Part shown: piece by piece, positions 1-5,663 of the stretch
Layout of the letters: the number at the start of each line of letters is the position of its first letter
How positions within the stretch are numbered: the first letter of the stretch is position 1
Assembly (NCBI GenBank): GCA_905215765.1
Contig: CAJMRP010000069.1
Span: 1 to 10,074 of the forward strand
Direction: 5' to 3'
Origin: an uncultured bacterium
GTDB lineage: Bacteria > Actinomycetota > Coriobacteriia > Coriobacteriales > Coriobacteriaceae
DNA: 10,074 bases
Notes under the pieces: model-generated
Seen by the model: the letters and a program-made list of their open reading frames with translations, nothing else
Database searches by the model: none
Told to the model about the DNA's origin: nothing
Translations under genes and position numbers: made by a program

Positions 1-472
1 TTTCCTTGGTTGTAGTGGAATGGCTTTCGTCGATGATGAGTCTATCTGGCACACCTCGCTCTGCGAGATACCGATGCATGGCGCTAGCCTCGCTTGCGCA
101 TTCGTCGGAGCCCTGCCCGCCCGAAACTATGATATGCGCGCAACACCCCTGTTCGCGCCACAGCTCGAGTGCTCGCTCGAGACGCGAGGCGAGAAACGGG
201 GAGGGGCGACTGCCCCTAAGCGCTGCGCCGGGCACGATGATGGCATCTACGTAATCTTTTGGGTTACATCGATGCGTGTGAGCGTACCGATCGAGCGCGG
301 CGATGCTCAGTGAGAACCAAAGGCCGCACGCGTGCAGTGCGTTCGCGCAGAAAAGAGCTGCTCCGTGCCATTTTGCACCCATCGCGACGGGCAAGGCGAG
401 GGAGCAGGCAACAATACAAAGCGAGAGGACGCATCCCAGGCAAGCGATTAAAGAGGGGCCACGGGTGCGCAT
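1..472 (-). CDS. YdcF/DUF218-family membrane protein (partial, 3' end off window)
   Basis: The visible 157 residues have two hydrophobic segments (about residues 8-31 and 38-60) followed by the start of a DUF218 (YdcF/SanA/ElyC-like) domain. The family pattern is clear: hydrophobic strand VDAIIVPGAAL (75-85), PSPFLASRLERALELW (90-105), IIVSGGQGSDE (114-124), then the ESHSTTTKE turn (149-157), where the window cuts the gene. DUF218 proteins are membrane-anchored and several act in cell-envelope or lipid-carrier metabolism; the substrate here is unknown. The ATG at 472 has no convincing Shine-Dalgarno sequence. A better-supported start lies at 704 in another frame, which encodes three more hydrophobic segments typical of the multi-spanning members. 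A frameshift within one longer gene is therefore more likely than a true start at 472. The domain call is firm; the start is not. Confidence 0.75.
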   Translation of the reverse strand, partial: MRTRGPSLIACLGCVLSLCIVACSLALPVAMGAKWHGAALFCANALHACGLWFSLSIAALDRYAHTHRCNPKDYVDAIIVPGAALRGSRPSPFLASRLERALELWREQGCCAHIIVSGGQGSDECASEASAMHRYLAERGVPDRLIIDESHSTTTKE

Positions 473-704
473 TGATGTGCAAAGCAAGCGACCCTGCGCA
501 CCACCAGCAAATCGTGATGACTATGATGGCGGCACCCAGACGGGGAGCCTGCACTGCCTGCGCGCAGGCACGCTCAAGCACCCATGTTGTTGCGGTCATA
601 AGGGGAATCACACAGGTAAAGGAGTCGGGGTGTCGCCTGCGACAAATCGCATAAGCGATAATGCACGCCAGGGGAACAAGCAATTCGAATGCCATGGCTG
701 CCAT
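459..704 (-). pseudogene. N-terminal membrane part of the YdcF-like gene, separated by a probable frameshift
   Basis: This reading frame starts at an ATG (704) preceded by GGAG four bases upstream. It encodes hydrophobic stretches FELLVPLACIIAYAI, SFTCVIPLMTATTWVL and LGAAIIVITICWWCAGSLAL. It then turns into a polar, arginine-rich tail (ending at 264) just where the other frame begins a good transmembrane helix leading into the DUF218 domain. Removing one base from the G4 run at 455-458 (CCCC on the coding strand) joins the two frames into one five-helix YdcF-type protein. Either the assembly has an indel there, or the gene is broken, or a +1 slip at CCC-C is used. No promoter is evident between the tRNA terminator and this start, so readthrough from the tRNA unit is possible. 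Confidence 0.5.
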
Positions 705-734
705 GATGCTCCGAGCACGATGCCGAGGGCTAAT

Positions 735-759
735 AAAAAAGCCCCAACAAGGTTGGAGC
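735..759 (-). terminator. Rho-independent terminator behind tRNA-Ala
   Basis: Read on the minus strand, GCTCCAA and TTGGGGC pair over seven positions (one T-G) around a CCTTG loop, and six T residues follow. It lies 15 bases past the tRNA 3' end and 31 bases before the YdcF-like start. Confidence 0.85.
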
Positions 760-773
760 TTGAAACGTCAGGG

Positions 774-846
774 TGGAGACGAAGGGAGTCGAACCCTCGG
801 CCTCTGCCATGCGACGGCAGCGCTCTCCCAACTGAGCTACGTCCCC
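774..846 (-). tRNA. tRNA-Ala, anticodon CGC
   Basis: The 73-nt sequence folds as a complete cloverleaf: acceptor GGGGACG/CGTCTCC, D stem GCTC/GAGC, anticodon stem CTGCC/GGCAG with loop GTCGCAT, and T stem GAGGG/CCCTT with loop TTCGACT. The base after U33 starts the anticodon CGC, which reads GCG alanine codons. The acceptor has the G3-U70 pair that is the known identity element for alanyl-tRNA synthetase. The discriminator base is A73 and CCA is not encoded (CCC follows), so CCA must be added after transcription. It is a single tRNA unit with its own promoter and terminator. Confidence 0.95.
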
Positions 847-859
847 AGTACAAGTCGAT

Positions 860-887
860 ATTTTACCTACGGCTCGCCAACTGTCAA
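860..887 (-). promoter_or_regulatory. Sigma-70-type promoter of tRNA-Ala
   Basis: On the minus strand a consensus -35 box TTGACA (887-882) is followed after 16 bases by TAAAAT (865-860), five of six matches to the -10 consensus. Transcription would start about 7 bases before the tRNA 5' end, as expected for a lone tRNA gene. Confidence 0.8.
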
Positions 888-950
888 CGCCCAATAACCA
901 GTCTTTTTGGGGCGCGGCTATTTTGGCAACTTTTCGAACAGGCGATCCTC

Positions 951-988
951 TCGATGATTTTTTATCCCCGTCCCAGAAAAATCATCGA
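951..988. repeat. 12-bp-arm palindrome with G-rich loop, 8 bases after the radical SAM stop
   Basis: TCGATGATTTTT (951-962) and its exact reverse complement (977-988) flank a 14-base loop that reads CTGGGACGGGGATA on the minus strand. No T-run follows the stem outside the arms, so it is not a classic terminator. The GGGAC-rich loop and the position directly after a stop codon resemble the other palindromes of this window, but the arms are unrelated in sequence. Confidence 0.65.
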
Positions 989-996
989 CGAACGCA

Positions 997-1935
997 CTAC
1001 TTTGCGCTGGTAAGAACACCGGTGGTGTCGAAGGCCGGGGTGAAGCTCTCGTCTACCGCGCCGCCCTCTTGCCAGAACATCGTCGTAAAACCCAGGTCGT
1101 CGGCATGGTCGAGCACCTGCTCGTACTCCTCACGCGTCACGGCGCGTGCCAGGTCGCCGCCCTGCTCGCGCATGAGCGCATTGGGCGTGTACTGGTTCAT
1201 AACCGAGATCGGCACGTCGCCCACCGTCTGCCACACCAGGTCCAGCACGCGACACGAATCGTCTGCATGCCCCGGAAGCACCAGATGACGCACGATCATG
1301 CCACGCTTCATAAGCCCGTCCTCGTCCACCAACTCTCCCCCGCGGCGCTCGATCTCGCGCGCCATCTGGGCCAGACCCGACACGGCCACACGCGGGTAAT
1401 CCTTTATATGGGAGAGCGACTGCGCAAGCCCGGCATCGGCATATTTAAAGTCGGTGAGCCACACATCGACCAGGTCGCCCAGCGCCGCCACGGCACTCGC
1501 GCGCTCGTAACCACTCGTGTTGTAGACGATTGGGATAACCAGTCCGCGCGCCCGTGCCGCGGCAATCGCGGCAGGCAACAGGTGCGCATAGTGCGTCGCC
1601 GTCACCAAATTGATGTTGTTGGCACCCTGGTCCTGCAGTTCCAGCATAATCTCGACCAGGCGCTCAGGCGAAATCTCAAGGCCAAAATTGCCGGTCGAGA
1701 TCTCGTGGTTCTGGCAGTAGATACATTTAAGCGAGCAGCCGCTAAAGAAGATCGTGCCCGAACCGGCCTCGCCCGAGATAGGCGGCTCCTCCCACATATG
1801 AAGCGCGGCGCGGGCCACCTTGAGCGTGTCGTTAGCACCGCAGACGCCGTGCGCGCCCTCATCGCGCGCCGCACCGCAACGGCGCGGACACAAATGGCAG
1901 GCGGGCGAAAAAAGTTCGGTCAACGACGTCGGCAT
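997..1935 (-). CDS. Radical SAM protein, PflX-like (PflA homologue, COG1313 type)
   Basis: The 312-residue protein carries the radical SAM cluster motif GCSLKCIYCQN with cysteines 67, 71 and 74 (C-x3-C-x2-C), which binds a 4Fe-4S cluster and S-adenosylmethionine. Before it lies a second cysteine set, C13-x2-C16-x3-C20 and C32, in the sequence CHLCPRRCGAARDEG, typical of PflX-type proteins and possibly binding zinc or another cluster. The rest fits the partial barrel (NINLVTATHY, VYNTSGYE, WLTDFKYA, RHLVLPGHADD, NQYTPN). The family is related to pyruvate formate-lyase activating enzyme, but its substrate is unknown and no glycyl-radical enzyme is nearby. The ATG at 1935 is preferred because GGAG lies 9 bases upstream; a TTG at 1950 is the only in-frame alternative close by. 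The product is cytoplasmic. Confidence 0.88.
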   Translation of the reverse strand: MPTSLTELFSPACHLCPRRCGAARDEGAHGVCGANDTLKVARAALHMWEEPPISGEAGSGTIFFSGCSLKCIYCQNHEISTGNFGLEISPERLVEIMLELQDQGANNINLVTATHYAHLLPAAIAAARARGLVIPIVYNTSGYERASAVAALGDLVDVWLTDFKYADAGLAQSLSHIKDYPRVAVSGLAQMAREIERRGGELVDEDGLMKRGMIVRHLVLPGHADDSCRVLDLVWQTVGDVPISVMNQYTPNALMREQGGDLARAVTREEYEQVLDHADDLGFTTMFWQEGGAVDESFTPAFDTTGVLTSAK

Positions 1936-2035
1936 AAAACCATGCTCCAAAACAACGATTCAGCAGCTCAAACGTAAAGGGATCAACCCCACAGACGGCT
2001 CGAGCCCAAGGCGCCGTAATCGTCCGACACGATTT

Positions 2036-2063
2036 TTGTAATGTCAAGACTGGAATCGATAAA
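2036..2063 (+). promoter_or_regulatory. Possible promoter of the structured RNA
   Basis: TTGTAA (2036-2041) and GATAAA (2058-2063), each four of six matches to the sigma-70 boxes, are separated by 16 bases and sit just before the predicted 5' strand of the RNA. A small inverted repeat ATCGT-CCGAC-ACGAT followed by T residues (2019-2037) overlaps the -35 side. An alternative -10 box is TATGAT at 2073-2078. Confidence 0.3.
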
Positions 2064-2229
2064 GTGCCGCTTTATGATGTAGGTATTCCGCCCCCCGCGG
2101 AGCAACTGGGTGAACCGTCGCGTTTATTTAGGGAGCCCACACAGTCGTACCTAGTACAGGTATCCTTCGTTGTTAAGGACGCTGGAACAGTCGATGAGGG
2201 CACCCACCTGTTTTAGGTGGGTTCATTTT
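2064..2229 (+). ncRNA. Structured non-coding RNA, possibly 6S RNA
   Basis: This stretch lacks a credible reading frame but is dense in pairing. An irregular closing stem can form from GTGCC (2064) with GGCAC (2199), CTT with GAG (2196), TGAT (2075) with GTCG (2190), and TTCC (2086) with GGAA (2184). Inside lie CCGC-CCCCC-GCGG (2088-2100), TACCT-AGTAC-AGGTA (2148-2162) and TCCTT-CGTTGTT-AAGGA (2163-2179). ACAGTCG occurs twice (2141, 2188). It ends in a terminator. The size, the interrupted long closing stem with a large central bulge, and the GGGCACCCACC-type 3' end suggest 6S RNA, which binds the RNA polymerase holoenzyme by mimicking an open promoter. The 6S label comes from overall resemblance, not a covariance search. 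The 5' end is uncertain by about 20 bases, and part of the closing stem competes with the terminator. Confidence 0.5.
2202..2229 (+). terminator. Terminator of the structured RNA
   Basis: ACCCACCT (2202-2209) pairs perfectly with AGGTGGGT (2215-2222) around GTTTT, followed by TCATTTT. The eight-pair GC-rich stem with a slightly offset T-run marks the end of the upstream RNA. Confidence 0.7.
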
Positions 2230-2241
2230 CGTAACGTGGGG

Positions 2242-2268
2242 GGTGGTTTTCTTTTGCCGAAAATCACC
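2242..2268. repeat. Hairpin between the structured RNA and the TagO-like gene
   Basis: GGTGGTTTTC (2242-2251) and GAAAATCACC (2259-2268) form ten pairs (one G-T) around TTTTGCC. There is no T-run after it on the plus strand. Its role is unclear; it may back up the preceding terminator or protect an RNA end. The rest of the gap up to 2460 shows no gene. Confidence 0.5.
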
Positions 2269-2359
2269 ATTACAGTCCATATGGATCCCCGCCGGCATCC
2301 CGACAAGCCATCGACAACATCCCAATATCTGGTAAGCGCGTGATTATCGCTGCGTGCAA

Positions 2360-2389
2360 TTCCATGTACCCCCCTTGGTCGAGTATTAT
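2360..2389 (+). promoter_or_regulatory. Weak candidate promoter for the TagO-like gene
   Basis: TATTAT (2384-2389) is a fair -10 box, with TTCCAT (2360-2365) 18 bases upstream as a poor -35. It would give a leader of about 65 bases before the ATG at 2461. No other good promoter was seen between 2269 and 2460. Confidence 0.25.
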
Positions 2390-2460
2390 GGTTCGGCTAT
2401 GCCCTTTGCGCATGGCGTTCTTCTGACCTTTTCCTTCGACGCTTGGCGGTTTTTAGATTC

Positions 2461-3660
2461 ATGGCTTCATCCCCGAGCTACATACCGTACCTATGCGTGG
2501 CAGCGGCGGCCTTTATCACGACCTTCCTCGCGGTGCCCCTGGTCAAGCGCTTGGCAATTAAGCTCGATGCCGTCGACTATCCTTCTAAGCGCCGCATCAA
2601 CACCAAGCCCATCCCGCGTTTGGGCGGAACGGCGGTGTTTTTGGGCCTGGTCGTCGCCTGCACTGTGCAAATCCTAGGCACCTGGTACCTGGGTTGGCCG
2701 CCCGTTTTGGTGCCCCACCCCCGTCTGCACATCAGCTACCCCATGCTGGCGCTCTCCTTTACCGTCATCTTTGCGACCGGCGCTATCGACGACGTCTTCC
2801 AGCTCACGCCCAAGCAAAAGCTGGCCGGACAAGTCCTCGCCGCGCTTATCGCCTGTATCGGCGGCCTAAAAATCGGCGTCATCGTCAACCCGTTTGCCCC
2901 CGGCGAGATCATGCTCGGATGGCTCGCCTACCCCATCACCGTAATCTATCTGGTGGCATTCACCAACATCATTAACCTCATCGACGGTCTCGACGGCTTG
3001 GCCACGGGCATCTGCGGCATCGCGTCGTTCACCATGTTTTCGATGGCCGTTCTCTCGGGCCGCATCGACGCCGCCGCGCTCTCCATTGCGCTCTTTGGCG
3101 CCTGTCTGGCCTTTTTGCGCTACAACTTCAACCCCGCAAGCATCTTCTTGGGCGACTCGGGGTCGCTGCTTCTGGGCTTTGCGCTGGGCTCCATCTCGCT
3201 GCTCAACGTGAGCCGCACCGCCGCACTCACCTCGCTTATCATCCCGCTCATCGTTGCCGGCGTGCCCATCATCGACACGTTTAGCGCCATTGTGCGCCGC
3301 AAGCGCGCCCACATTAGCATCGGGCAGGCCGACAAGGGCCACATCCACCACCGCCTGATCCAAGAAGGCTACAACCAAAAACAGGCCGTGCTGCTCATCT
3401 ATGCCTGGTGCATCATGCTTTCGGCCGGCGCCGCCGCGATTAACCAGGTCGAGGTGCCCATGCGTGTGCTCATCTTTACCGTGCTCGCCATTGGCTCGGC
3501 GGCCTTTGCCAAGCATCTGCATCTGTTTGAGCCCGTGCTGCGCCACCATTACAACAAGCGCACGCACGAGGACGAGCTCGTCACCCCCGACGACCCCGCT
3601 TTTAAGCAGGAGGAGCAGGCAGCCGAGGAGCGCAAAGAAGAGCGCCACCACAAGCTCTAG
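2461..3660 (+). CDS. Undecaprenyl-phosphate sugar-1-phosphate transferase, TagO/WecA/MraY family
   Basis: This 399-residue polytopic membrane enzyme would transfer a sugar-1-phosphate (typically GlcNAc-1-P) from a UDP-sugar to undecaprenyl phosphate, the first membrane step of teichoic-acid-like or other wall-glycopolymer synthesis. Family landmarks are in order: PIPRLGG (50-56), the Mg-binding GAIDD (107-111), NIINLIDGLDGLATG (169-183), NFNPASIFLGDSGSLLLG (222-239) and the sugar-nucleotide loop GHIHHRL (293-299), which marks TagO/WecA rather than MraY. About ten hydrophobic helices are visible, then a hydrophilic acidic/basic tail of about 45 residues ending EERHHKL. The ATG at 2461 is chosen because the only upstream option is a TTG at 2443, which lacks a ribosome site; the ATG itself has only a weak GGCGG 11 bases upstream. 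The sugar and polymer cannot be told from sequence, and no polymer genes adjoin. Confidence 0.9.
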   Translation: MASSPSYIPYLCVAAAAFITTFLAVPLVKRLAIKLDAVDYPSKRRINTKPIPRLGGTAVFLGLVVACTVQILGTWYLGWPPVLVPHPRLHISYPMLALSFTVIFATGAIDDVFQLTPKQKLAGQVLAALIACIGGLKIGVIVNPFAPGEIMLGWLAYPITVIYLVAFTNIINLIDGLDGLATGICGIASFTMFSMAVLSGRIDAAALSIALFGACLAFLRYNFNPASIFLGDSGSLLLGFALGSISLLNVSRTAALTSLIIPLIVAGVPIIDTFSAIVRRKRAHISIGQADKGHIHHRLIQEGYNQKQAVLLIYAWCIMLSAGAAAINQVEVPMRVLIFTVLAIGSAAFAKHLHLFEPVLRHHYNKRTHEDELVTPDDPAFKQEEQAAEERKEERHHKL

Positions 3661-3819
3661 GGCAAGCTGCCAAGGATGTGCCAAGGCACCGTTGGCCAAG
3701 CGCGGCCGCGCCGCACCCACCGCACAAGCCACCCCTCTCCCGCCCCTCGCCTACTTACGTCCCGCCCCTCCAATAAACGCGTTATCATCTTGACCCATGA
3801 ACATACGTTAGGAGCAATC

Positions 3820-4869
3820 ATGCCAAACGAGAACAGCTACGAAGTCGCGCTGCAAAAGAGCAACGCCATTCGCGAGGGCCTGGCCAATACGCCCGAGAAG
3901 TTCACCATGCTCACCGGTGATCGCCCCACCGGCCGTCTGCACCTGGGCCACTACTTCGGTACCCTCAAGGGCCGTGTTGAGCTGCAGGACATGGGCGCCA
4001 AGACCAACGTGCTCATCGCCGACTACCAGGTCATCACTGACCGCGACACCACCGAGCACATCCAGGACAACGTGTACAACATGGTCATGGACTACCTTGC
4101 CTGCGGCATCGACCCCGACAAGACCATGATCTACGCGCACTCCGCCGTGCCCGCCGCCAACCAGCTCATGCTGCCGTTCCTGTCGCTGGTGTCCGAGGCC
4201 GAGCTGGCGCGCAACCCCACGGTCAAGGCCGAGATGGAGGCCTCGGGCCACGAGCTTACCGGCCTCCTGCTCACCTACCCGGTGCACCAGGCCTGCGACA
4301 TCCTGTTCTGCAAGGGCAACGTGGTGCCGGTCGGTCGCGACCAGCTGCCGCACATCGAGCTCACCCGCACCATCGCCCGCCGCTTTAACAACCGCTACGG
4401 CAAGGTGTTCCCCGAGGTCGAGGCGCTGCTGTCCGAGACCCCGCTGCTGCCCGGCCTGGACGGCCGCAAGATGAGCAAGAGCTACGGCAACGCCATCAAT
4501 ATTTCGATGACCGCCGAGGAGACGGCCAAACGCATCAAGAAGAGCCAGACCGACTCCGAGCGCATGATCACGTTCGATCCCGAGAACCGCCCCGGCGTGT
4601 CCGGCCTGCTTTCGACCGCCGCCATCTGCACCGGTCGCTCCGAGGTCGAGATTGCCGAGGAGATCGGCATGGGCGGCTCCGGCCAGCTCAAGAAGTACGT
4701 GACCGAGGCCGTCAACGAGTACTTCGCGCCGATCCGCGAGCGCCGTCAGCGCTACGAGAACGATCTGGACTATGTAAAGGACGTCCTGCACGAGGGCAAC
4801 CGTCGCGCCAACGAGATCGCCGATCAGACCCTGGCAGAGGTTCAGGACGCCATGGGCATGGTGTACTAG
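3820..4869 (+). CDS. trpS: Tryptophanyl-tRNA synthetase
   Basis: The 349-residue cytoplasmic class I synthetase activates tryptophan with ATP and charges tRNA-Trp. It shows the nucleotide-binding signature as HLGH at 41-44 within GDRPTGRLHLGHYFG, and the second signature KMSKS at 217-221. Between them lies PVGRDQLPHIELTR (170-183), a strong TrpRS hallmark. Length is normal for bacterial TrpRS. The start is fixed by TAGGAG five bases before the ATG. The 159-base gap after the TagO-like gene is GC-rich with no terminator; a TATCAT at 3783-3788 is a possible -10 box without a good -35, so either readthrough or a weak promoter may feed it. No tryptophan leader peptide or T-box was found upstream. 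A clear terminator follows. Confidence 0.96.
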   Translation: MPNENSYEVALQKSNAIREGLANTPEKFTMLTGDRPTGRLHLGHYFGTLKGRVELQDMGAKTNVLIADYQVITDRDTTEHIQDNVYNMVMDYLACGIDPDKTMIYAHSAVPAANQLMLPFLSLVSEAELARNPTVKAEMEASGHELTGLLLTYPVHQACDILFCKGNVVPVGRDQLPHIELTRTIARRFNNRYGKVFPEVEALLSETPLLPGLDGRKMSKSYGNAINISMTAEETAKRIKKSQTDSERMITFDPENRPGVSGLLSTAAICTGRSEVEIAEEIGMGGSGQLKKYVTEAVNEYFAPIRERRQRYENDLDYVKDVLHEGNRRANEIADQTLAEVQDAMGMVY

Positions 4870-4904
4870 ACCGATCTGCTGGCTTGAGCTTTCGATTGCT
4901 TTAG

Positions 4905-4932
4905 GGCGGGCGCTACGGCGTCCGCCTTTTTT
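4905..4932 (+). terminator. Rho-independent terminator of trpS
   Basis: GGCGGGCGC (4905-4913) pairs with GCGTCCGCC (4918-4926) over nine positions (one G-T) around a TACG tetraloop, followed directly by six T residues. It lies 35 bases after the trpS stop. Confidence 0.92.
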
Positions 4933-4979
4933 GATGCCCGACCTGTTCGGCTCCGCCCATCGCACTCCCCCGACAAACA

Positions 4980-5021
4980 GGAACAGGCCCGCCGGCAGTT
5001 AGTTGCCAGCGGGCCTGTTCC
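4980..5021. repeat. Perfect 13-bp-arm hairpin in the trpS-MGMT gap
   Basis: GGAACAGGCCCGC (4980-4992) and its exact reverse complement (5009-5021) enclose an inner GGCA-GTTAGT-TGCC stem, separated by one C-A mismatch. On the minus strand it is followed by TGTTTGTC, a poor T-run, so it could end a minus-strand transcript from the right. No gene in the right position was found, so it may also be a palindromic repeat. Confidence 0.7.
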
Positions 5022-5205
5022 CGAAGTACACCGTTGAATCGCACAGAGGGGAGGAATGCGAATCAAACTCAACAGGGCAGGCTTTTTCATCGCCTATTGC
5101 CTGCTCCGTTGCTGAATACAATATAGTTCACCGTGGTTTACTTTCTAGCGTCAATATGCTCCGCCACACCTTCTCCATAAGTTAGCCCAGGTAAACCTGC
5201 AACGG
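5022..5205. other. Gap without a convincing gene
   Basis: No supported gene was found here. CAACAGGGCAGGC (5070-5082) and GCCTGCTCCGTTG (5099-5111) form an imperfect stem with 12 of 13 positions paired. A 19-codon plus-strand frame, MRIKLNRAGFFIAYCLLRC (5056-5115), overlaps it. It has GGGGAGG just before its ATG, but only one base away, which is too close for normal initiation. Base composition is lower in GC than the flanking genes. It may be a gene remnant or a leader of unknown use. Confidence 0.3.
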
Positions 5206-5246
5206 AAAACCACCACAAAGGGGACAGGCACCTTTGTGGTGGTTTT
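5206..5246. repeat. GGGGACAGG-loop palindrome, copy 1 (after the MGMT-like gene)
   Basis: AAAACCACCACAAAGG (5206-5221) pairs perfectly with 5231-5246, leaving a nine-base loop GGACAGGCA on the plus strand. It lies 16 bases beyond the stop of the minus-strand MGMT-like gene. The A4 and T4 at the arm ends mean that, read in either direction, it is a GC-rich stem followed by Ts, so it could work as a two-way terminator. Confidence 0.85.
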
Positions 5247-5262
5247 GACCACGGCAGAGCTG

Positions 5263-5583
5263 TTAGAGTCCGGCAGGCCAACGACAGACGGCCAGGTCGA
5301 CGTGCATGTCGTCCTTAAACGCCACACCCTCCCCTAGCAAAAGCTCACGTTGAGCATCGGGACCGCCAAAAGCAAAACCCTCGCATATGCGCCCGTCGGC
5401 AAACACCACGCGGTGACAGGGAATCTCGCCGGGGCGCGGATTGCTATGCAGGGCATACCCCACATACCGCGCACTTCGTGGTCGACCGGCAAGCAGCGCC
5501 ACCTGACCATACGTGGCGACCATCCCCTCGGGGATCTGCTCGACCACCTCGTACACCCGTTCAAAAAAGCCCTCAGACGCCAT
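5263..5583 (-). CDS. MGMT-type alkyltransferase DNA-binding domain protein with PCHRV cysteine
   Basis: The 106-residue protein consists only of the C-terminal domain of O6-methylguanine-DNA methyltransferase. It has the family's helix-turn-helix region with TYGQVALLAG (24-33), the conserved tyrosine in TYG, a basic SARYVGYAL stretch (37-45) where the arginine finger sits, and IPCHRVV (54-60) with the acceptor cysteine at 56. Alkyltransferase-like proteins of this length usually have tryptophan in place of that cysteine; here the cysteine is kept, so suicidal alkyl transfer from DNA is possible but unproven. The ATG at 5583 is chosen because GGGAG lies six bases upstream and the longer frame to 5637 would be encoded by a repeat. 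It is flanked by repeat copies 1 and 2 and follows degV by 80 bases on the same strand. Confidence 0.88.
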   Translation of the reverse strand: MASEGFFERVYEVVEQIPEGMVATYGQVALLAGRPRSARYVGYALHSNPRPGEIPCHRVVFADGRICEGFAFGGPDAQRELLLGEGVAFKDDMHVDLAVCRWPAGL

Positions 5584-5610
5584 TGCTCGCTCCCTTCCAC
5601 CCGGAAAAGC

Positions 5611-5653
5611 ATAAACCACCGCAAAGGGGACAGGCACCTTTGTGGTGGTTTAT
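5611..5653. repeat. GGGGACAGG-loop palindrome, copy 2 (after degV)
   Basis: ATAAACCACCGCAAAGG (5611-5627) pairs with 5637-5653 over 17 positions with one G-T pair; the loop GGACAGGCA is the same as in copy 1. The outer bases (AT/AT) differ from copy 1 yet still pair. It lies 10 bases after the DegV stop and fills most of the gap to the MGMT-like gene. Confidence 0.85.
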
Positions 5654-5663
5654 GGCAGGTCAG

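Noticed and set aside
608..853. Minus-strand open frame of 81 codons beginning MYWGRSSVGRAL
   Set aside because: It runs straight through the tRNA-Ala gene and its terminator; the frame is a translation of the tRNA sequence.
2088..2100. 6C RNA, because of the C-rich loop in CCGC-CCCCC-GCGG
   Set aside because: The 6C motif needs two C-loop hairpins; only one short one is present and the surrounding helices do not match.
2242..2268. A further member of the GGGGACAGG palindromes (GGTGGTTTTC arm)
   Set aside because: The arm shares GGTGGTTTT by chance, but the loop is TTTTGCC and lacks GGACAGG, and it does not follow a protein gene's stop codon.
2866..3732. A 288-codon minus-strand frame opposite the TagO-like gene
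   Set aside because: It is a third-position GC shadow rich in G, A, V and H with no recognisable motif; the plus-strand gene has the full family signature.
3808..4965. A 385-codon open frame antisense to trpS
   Set aside because: It is the GC-rich shadow of trpS, with low-complexity V/G/A/H/L composition and no domain; trpS on the plus strand is certain.
5056..5115. A 19-codon plus-strand frame after GGGGAGG
   Set aside because: The Shine-Dalgarno sequence is one base from the ATG, no terminator or target gene follows, and no similarity is recognised. It is mentioned in the gap description only.
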